Positions 59,165 through 64,000 of a stretch of DNA of 64,000 nucleotides are shown here, piece by piece; the stretch's first letter is position 1; each line of letters starts with the position of its first letter. This DNA comes from Purshia tridentata. Its lineage: Eukaryota; Streptophyta; Magnoliopsida; Rosales; Rosaceae. The notes beneath the pieces were generated by a model. It did no database searches and was not told the origin of the DNA. It saw only the letters and a list, made by a program, of their open reading frames with translations. The position numbers and the translations under genes were made by a program. The stretch spans positions 62,001 through 126,000 of the forward strand of contig QANT01003274.1 of assembly GCA_003254885.1 (NCBI GenBank), in the 5' to 3' direction.

Positions 59165-61425
59165 AAGCCGACAAACCATAGCCGATCGATTGATTGGTAC
59201 AATTGAAATGTATTATAAATCAAAGTCAATCGTTCGTTTGGTACAGTTAAATCTTATAATTAATTATAGGATAATATGATAATATTAATTAGGCTATATA
59301 ATATAATATTATAATATTAAAGTAATATACAACTAGAATAATATTATAATAATATTAGGATAATATTTAGATTTACATATCATTAATTTTAGGATAATAT
59401 TACATATTTTTTAAATTAAAAACATCTGGATAATATTTTTAAACTTTAGTCAAAAATAAAAAAGTATTAAGGTATTACTCTAAGAGAGAAGAAAAAATTG
59501 GACCGGCTTATAAGTCACCCTTAAAAAAATACAAGTTGCCTAATCTTTTAATAGCTAAAAACTACTCTTGACCAACCCATATTCTATGGGCTTAATTCGT
59601 TTTAAAGAATCTTTAGAATATTACATTTGAGGTGTGGGTTTTATATTTCTGGGAATCCATAGGATGGGTGTCGCTATGACAATATATTCCAAATTTTTAT
59701 TTATTTGGTTACCATCCCCCGGACAAGACTTTTTGGGGCATTTTTAAATTAATTGTATGGTAGGTACAATTGTATTGGTCAAGTACTAGTCCACCAAACT
59801 AAACATGTACTAGGATTTCTCCAAAACTTTATATGCACCCAAAATTGGAGGAAAATGAAAGTATATGCACATATAACTCATTTAGAGGCTCCCAATGTAG
59901 GACTTCACTCTACATTCACTTGAAAAATTTTGTTTGGATGATATGGGATCAAAAATATTTTAGGATTTGGAATTGGGTTGGGGAGTGAGGTTGATATTAA
60001 TTGAGTTAGAGTTAGAGTGAGGTTGATGAAGGGTTGGGCTTCTTGGGGTACTTTACTTGGGTATATAGGTAAATTGGGTATTTTATTTTAAATATAATTT
60101 ATCTTTAGTAATCATAATTTTATAATGGGATATAATGGTTCATTCGTAATAAAAAATTATGTTGACTTGTTGAGTAAGAAAATAAGTTTTTGGGTAAAAA
60201 TAAAATTTCCCATTATGTTGGATGTGACTGTCTGTCACACAAAAATCTTTTCATTTTTGACAGATACTCGGGTGAGAGTCATTTTTAGCCAAAAGAGTTT
60301 GGTTTTGATTTTGAAAGAGTAGTAATTAATTTTGTGAACCAGAAAAATGGCTTAAATGTCAGTTGATCATCTCCCTCTCTATATGTTGAAGAGCTACTGT
60401 ATGACCCAAAAGCATAAAGCTAAAATTTTGAAGGGTACGGCAGCAACATAAAGCTTTTGCAAGGCTCCAGACCATTTACATTCTTTCTGCAGTTCGTCCT
60501 CCTTTTGGACTTTTACGGTTTGTAATAGTGAGTTCCCTTTTTTGTTAATTTTTTCTTCCCTTTTCAAAATTTCTACTTTGCTTTTGTGTCAGTTGGGACA
60601 AACATGTTTTGCTTTGTGGGATTTACAGAATTTTGGGTCGGAGGAGGAACTTGGTAGCTTAAGGTTTTGAGATTTTGTGAGCTATTTTGGTATTCTTTGT
60701 TTTAGTTTCTTCAATTAGATAATAAACCCATTTCTTATGTGGGGTTGTTGAGATATAAGGATGATGTTGACACTTTCAGTAGATTAAGTACGTTTTCAAG
60801 AGTCAAATGTTAGGTTTCAATTATATTGCTCTAAATGAAGAAAATGCAGAAGAAATGGAAATTTGAAATCTATCTCAACACAACAGCCAAATGAATTGTA
60901 AACTCTGATTTTGGGGGTGAGAAAATGCATTGTAAAATGAATATTATGTTTTTGGCGTTAGATAAAGCAAAGGAGGACCAAGCTATGAGGGACAAGTTAG
61001 TGAGTACGTTGGAAAATTAGACCCCATATGTGCTAGCTCCCTGAGGTAGGGAGATTATTTTATTTTGTTAATAACATGTTTTATTGTTTCTATGAGTGTG
61101 ATTACTTTCAAGAAATGAGCATGGTTAATTTAAATAATGAATATGCATACTGTTGTGAAAATACATAAAAATCTCATCTGTTTTGTTAAGCATTGGTATG
61201 GGGTCTGTTATGTATACCTCAATGTAATCATAGTGAACAACAATTGATTTTAAAAGCTGGAAGTGGATGACTGTAGCATGTGTTATGTGGATTTTGAAGG
61301 AGCTTACCTTATGGATTATGTATGAGCACAATGACCCTGAAGGTCCCTTTTGTGGGCAGTTGTGATGATGATGATATATGCGTGCGTTATAGGATTGATG
61401 ATCAGATTGGTGTATCTCTTCAGAT

Positions 61426-62541
61426 ATGACTAAGATGGAAGTTGGCTGGCCCCCATTGTCAAGAGTAAGAGACTTTCTACAAGATGACAGCCAAATTGGA
61501 ATGCTGCACACACGCTGTGTCAAACATGGTCGCTGTGTTAGCTTATGTCTCCAGACCGTCTTTGATAAACTGGTGTCACTCTACATTCCTCTCTTTCAGT
61601 GTCAATGGCAACATTTCAAATGTCTCATGAAAAAGTTTGCCCCTCCATTGGGTGTACCTCCTTGGATTCACGCCACTAGAGCCTACATCTCTGCGTGGAT
61701 TCATGATCTATATGTTTCAAATCACAAGGCTGTCCAGACACTCTCTTACTCCGAATTTCAACAACACTACTCGCATGGAGGAGTTTATTATTCACTCAAA
61801 TATGATGAATTTCTCATTCACTTGAATGCAGCTATTCGCCCTACTCACATTAAGGGCACTATGGAAGATGATACTCTTTATATTCCAATTCTCAGTGACA
61901 ATCCATCTTGGGATACCGATAATCCATTTAAGATTGAGAACTTTGTTTTGAATTATGATTTGGTTTCAGGAATAATTGCGAATCTTAAGGGATGGAGAAT
62001 GTCAACCATTGTGTCAGGCAACCTAGGACGCCCCACCTGGCTGTTTGACTGGCATGAGGACAATAAGTGTTGTGCTTGGTTTCCTCTTGAAGGAAACTAT
62101 ACAATGGATGACGTTTCTATTGCCTATATTGTTGGAGCAGCCTGTACTCCAAATCTTGGACCCAGAGATGTTGACGACTGGCAAAACGGAAGTGTGCCTG
62201 AAAACTCCAATCCTCTGGACTATGATCGTGCTGTAGACCGACGCTTTTATGGTGCTTATGAGGTCAGAACTGTTGAACGTAGGAATATTCACCTAACAGT
62301 CATTGAGGAAACAGTCCAAGGCCCTCCAACTGATGGGAAGAGGACTGCCACAGAGTCTATGACTGGCACTTCAAAGGCTGCAGCTAGCAACGTGAAGCAA
62401 CAAGATGCCCAACAGCTGATGGTTAGGCAGTTCCAATTGATGGATTGGACTTACTATAGCCTTGTTATTCTGAACTTGGAACCCCGTACAAGGTCCCGTG
62501 CACTGTGGTTGATGGTGCAAAATTCGGATTTCAATTTTTAG
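61426..62541 (+). CDS. Partitivirus coat-protein-like frame (endogenous viral fossil, possibly domesticated; ILR2-like)
   Basis: An open frame of 371 codons starting MTKMEVGWPPLSRV. The central part (about residues 110-255) resembles the coat protein of plant/fungal partitiviruses (double-stranded RNA viruses): blocks such as LNAAIRPTHIKG, EDDTLYIPILSD, GRPTWLFDWHEDN, CCAWFPLEGNYTMDDV, AYIVGAACTP and LGPRDVDDWQ. Partitivirus coat-protein-like sequences are known in many plant genomes, and Arabidopsis ILR2 is one. The assignment is from memory of the motif pattern and was not searched. As a fossil it looks largely whole over this frame, with no evident coding break. The N-terminus follows a TCTCTTCAG acceptor-like sequence, so a host upstream exon is possible. 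No polymerase-like segment is seen nearby. The residues after about 300 are low-complexity and less virus-like. Whether it is expressed is unknown. Confidence 0.6.
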   Translation: MTKMEVGWPPLSRVRDFLQDDSQIGMLHTRCVKHGRCVSLCLQTVFDKLVSLYIPLFQCQWQHFKCLMKKFAPPLGVPPWIHATRAYISAWIHDLYVSNHKAVQTLSYSEFQQHYSHGGVYYSLKYDEFLIHLNAAIRPTHIKGTMEDDTLYIPILSDNPSWDTDNPFKIENFVLNYDLVSGIIANLKGWRMSTIVSGNLGRPTWLFDWHEDNKCCAWFPLEGNYTMDDVSIAYIVGAACTPNLGPRDVDDWQNGSVPENSNPLDYDRAVDRRFYGAYEVRTVERRNIHLTVIEETVQGPPTDGKRTATESMTGTSKAAASNVKQQDAQQLMVRQFQLMDWTYYSLVILNLEPRTRSRALWLMVQNSDFNF

Positions 62542-63204
62542 TTATGATTAGCAAATGTTATGCTGCTGAACAATTAAGTGATGCACTGCACTAGCATGTT
62601 TTGGAATGCCGTTTTGAGTTACTTGAAAAAAGAAAAAAAAAAAGTCTGGAGACTAGAAAGATTTACAAGGGCAACTACTAAATACAGCATGTCTCTCAAT
62701 TCCTTCCTCAACTTTTATGACTCAAGTGTTAATGGGTGTTCCTATAGGGCTATAACTTCAGGGACTTTGAACAAAGGAGGGATCTTGATTCTCTGCCTTT
62801 AAGTTCTGCACTTTCTCCCATTTCATTTCATGATATCATCACCCTTAATTTAATCTTATGGGTTTTTATCGTTCCTCACTGTGAGATGGTGGGAAGTGTG
62901 AAGAATCAGCTAAGCGGCTTTGACATTCCTCACTCAGTGTGAGAAAAAAAGAGAGTAAAATTGCAAAGTTGTAAACAGAACAGACTAGATATCTCCATCC
63001 ATTGAGAAAATTCCAACGTGATATCTCCAATGAATTACTCTCTGAAGTAATTGTCTTTTTGTTGGGATTTTGAATCTTATAAGGAGCGTCTGTAGCTCTT
63101 AACCATTCGGGTTTGGTTGCCTGCAACCGATCCTATCTATATATTCCCTTTCCTGCAAGACATGGTTTTTGCTAATTTGAATTTTCTCTTTTCAAAATTT
63201 CTAT
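62542..63204. other. Spacer between the partitivirus-like frame and MITE copy 2
   Basis: About 660 nt without a recognisable gene; it may contain the 3' UTR of the preceding frame if that is transcribed. Confidence 0.5.
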
Positions 63205-63213
63205 TTTGCTCTT

Positions 63214-63615
63214 GGAAAATGCTTGGGATCCTCAAGCTTAAGAATCAACTTTGTCCTCAAACCCGCAAAAAATCATAATTTCGTCATGTCGATTCAAGAT
63301 CGGAACCATTCAATTTTCAGATCACCTAATAAAGATCATTTCTATAAAAAATCAGTTTAATAAAAAATCATTTGGTTGTATAACTATTAACGAATAAATA
63401 TAAGATCATAGTTAAAAGATCAAACTATGTATTTATTCGTTAATAGTTATACAGCCAAACGATTTTTGATTTAGTTGATATTTTTCATAAATTATCTTTA
63501 TTAAGTGATCTAAAAATTGAACGATTCTGGTCTTGACTCGGCACAACGGAACTATGATTTTTTGCGGCCTTGAGGACAAGATTGGTTCTCAAGCTTAAGG
63601 ACCCAAGCATTGTCC
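63214..63615. mobile_element. Palindromic MITE, copy 2 (Mutator-like)
   Basis: A 402-bp element of the same family as 48833-49207. Its ends GGAAAATGCTTGGGATCCTC and (reverse complement of the right end) GGACAATGCTTGGGTCCTTA are inverted repeats, and similarity continues to the centre near 63420. It is flanked by a perfect 9-bp duplication TTTGCTCTT (63205-63213 and 63616-63624). It contains no coding capacity. Confidence 0.88.
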
Positions 63616-63624
63616 TTTGCTCTT

Positions 63625-64000
63625 TGGTGCCAATTTGAACAAACATGTTTCTTTTTAGCATGGAATTATTGGCTAATGGCTTGCAAGTCGAATGTTAGGT
63701 TCCAGTTAATGTACTCTAAATCAAAAGAATGAGGATAAATGAAAATATGAAATATTATTTCTCAACAATTACCATAGCACTCAAGGGGAAGGGAGTTTTC
63801 TCTCATGAGCACCTGGGTTGTGAGGACCTGTCTAGACATAGATACTAGATGGCAGTACAGGATGCGCATCTTATACCAAAATGTTCAGCGACACTTTATG
63901 ACCATTCTATACGATAAAGTTTTCATGCATGTATAGGATAGGTACCATGTATCGTTGTATAAGGACACTGACATATAATGAGCATATCGCCTTATAGTAT
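63625..64000. other. Terminal spacer
   Basis: No gene, repeat or RNA was recognised in the last 376 nt. Confidence 0.5.

Larger units (their letters stand above)
58823..61425. other. A/T-rich spacer with smaller repeats
   Basis: Contains a 74-bp tandem duplication, a hairpin and a long ATTATAATA-rich stretch (about 59250-59450), then about 2 kb without a recognisable gene up to the partitivirus-like frame. Confidence 0.5.

Noticed and set aside
1-64000. CRISPR arrays, bacterial operons, tRNA or rRNA genes
   Set aside because: None seen; the tandem repeats present are short duplications without spaced regular units, and the genes are plant nuclear genes with introns.

Overview
The window is nuclear DNA of a flowering plant. 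It has A/T-rich spacers, GT-AG introns, many dinucleotide microsatellites, and genes typical of eudicots (phytochrome A, a DYW-class PPR protein, a germin-like protein, an NPF transporter). The gene set and the element families suggest a woody rosid, perhaps Rosaceae. That is an impression, and the sequence alone does not prove a species. The two N bases sit inside homopolymers (positions 453 and 49894), so this is an assembled genome sequence with some homopolymer uncertainty.

Layout. 1-4.4 kb: spacer with microsatellites. 4.39-16.21 kb: three tandem pectin acetylesterase genes on the minus strand (copies A, B and C), each with twelve matching exons. Copy B looks intact. Copy A is one base short in exon 8 and loses frame. 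Copy C has lost the usual donor of its last intron. 19.9-22.6 kb: a six-exon NRT1/PTR (NPF) transporter, minus strand. 25.1-29.65 kb: a 17-exon FEN1 flap endonuclease, plus strand, with E2F-like promoter sites and one GC-AG intron. 30.1-31.9 kb: a single-exon DYW PPR gene, plus strand. 32.2-34.5 kb: an LTR-like fossil and a separate tandem duplication. 36.05-37.23 kb: a two-exon germin-like gene, plus strand, with a duplicated 3' flank. 38.8-42.3 kb: cytosolic glutamyl-tRNA synthetase, minus strand. 42.9-46.9 kb: phytochrome A, minus strand, with a probable 5' UTR intron and a TATA box near 48.4 kb. 52.2-52.7 kb and 55.7-56.1 kb: two small plant genes of unknown function. 57.5-59.2 kb: large fold-back elements. 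61.4-62.5 kb: a 371-codon frame resembling the coat protein of partitiviruses, a probable endogenous viral fossil. 48.8-49.2 kb and 63.2-63.6 kb: two copies of one palindromic MITE family, each flanked by a 9-bp target duplication.

The genes do not form one pathway; this is an ordinary plant gene neighbourhood. The points most worth a second look are the partitivirus-like gene, the decaying pectin acetylesterase array, the matched MITE pair and the 1.3-kb fold-back element.
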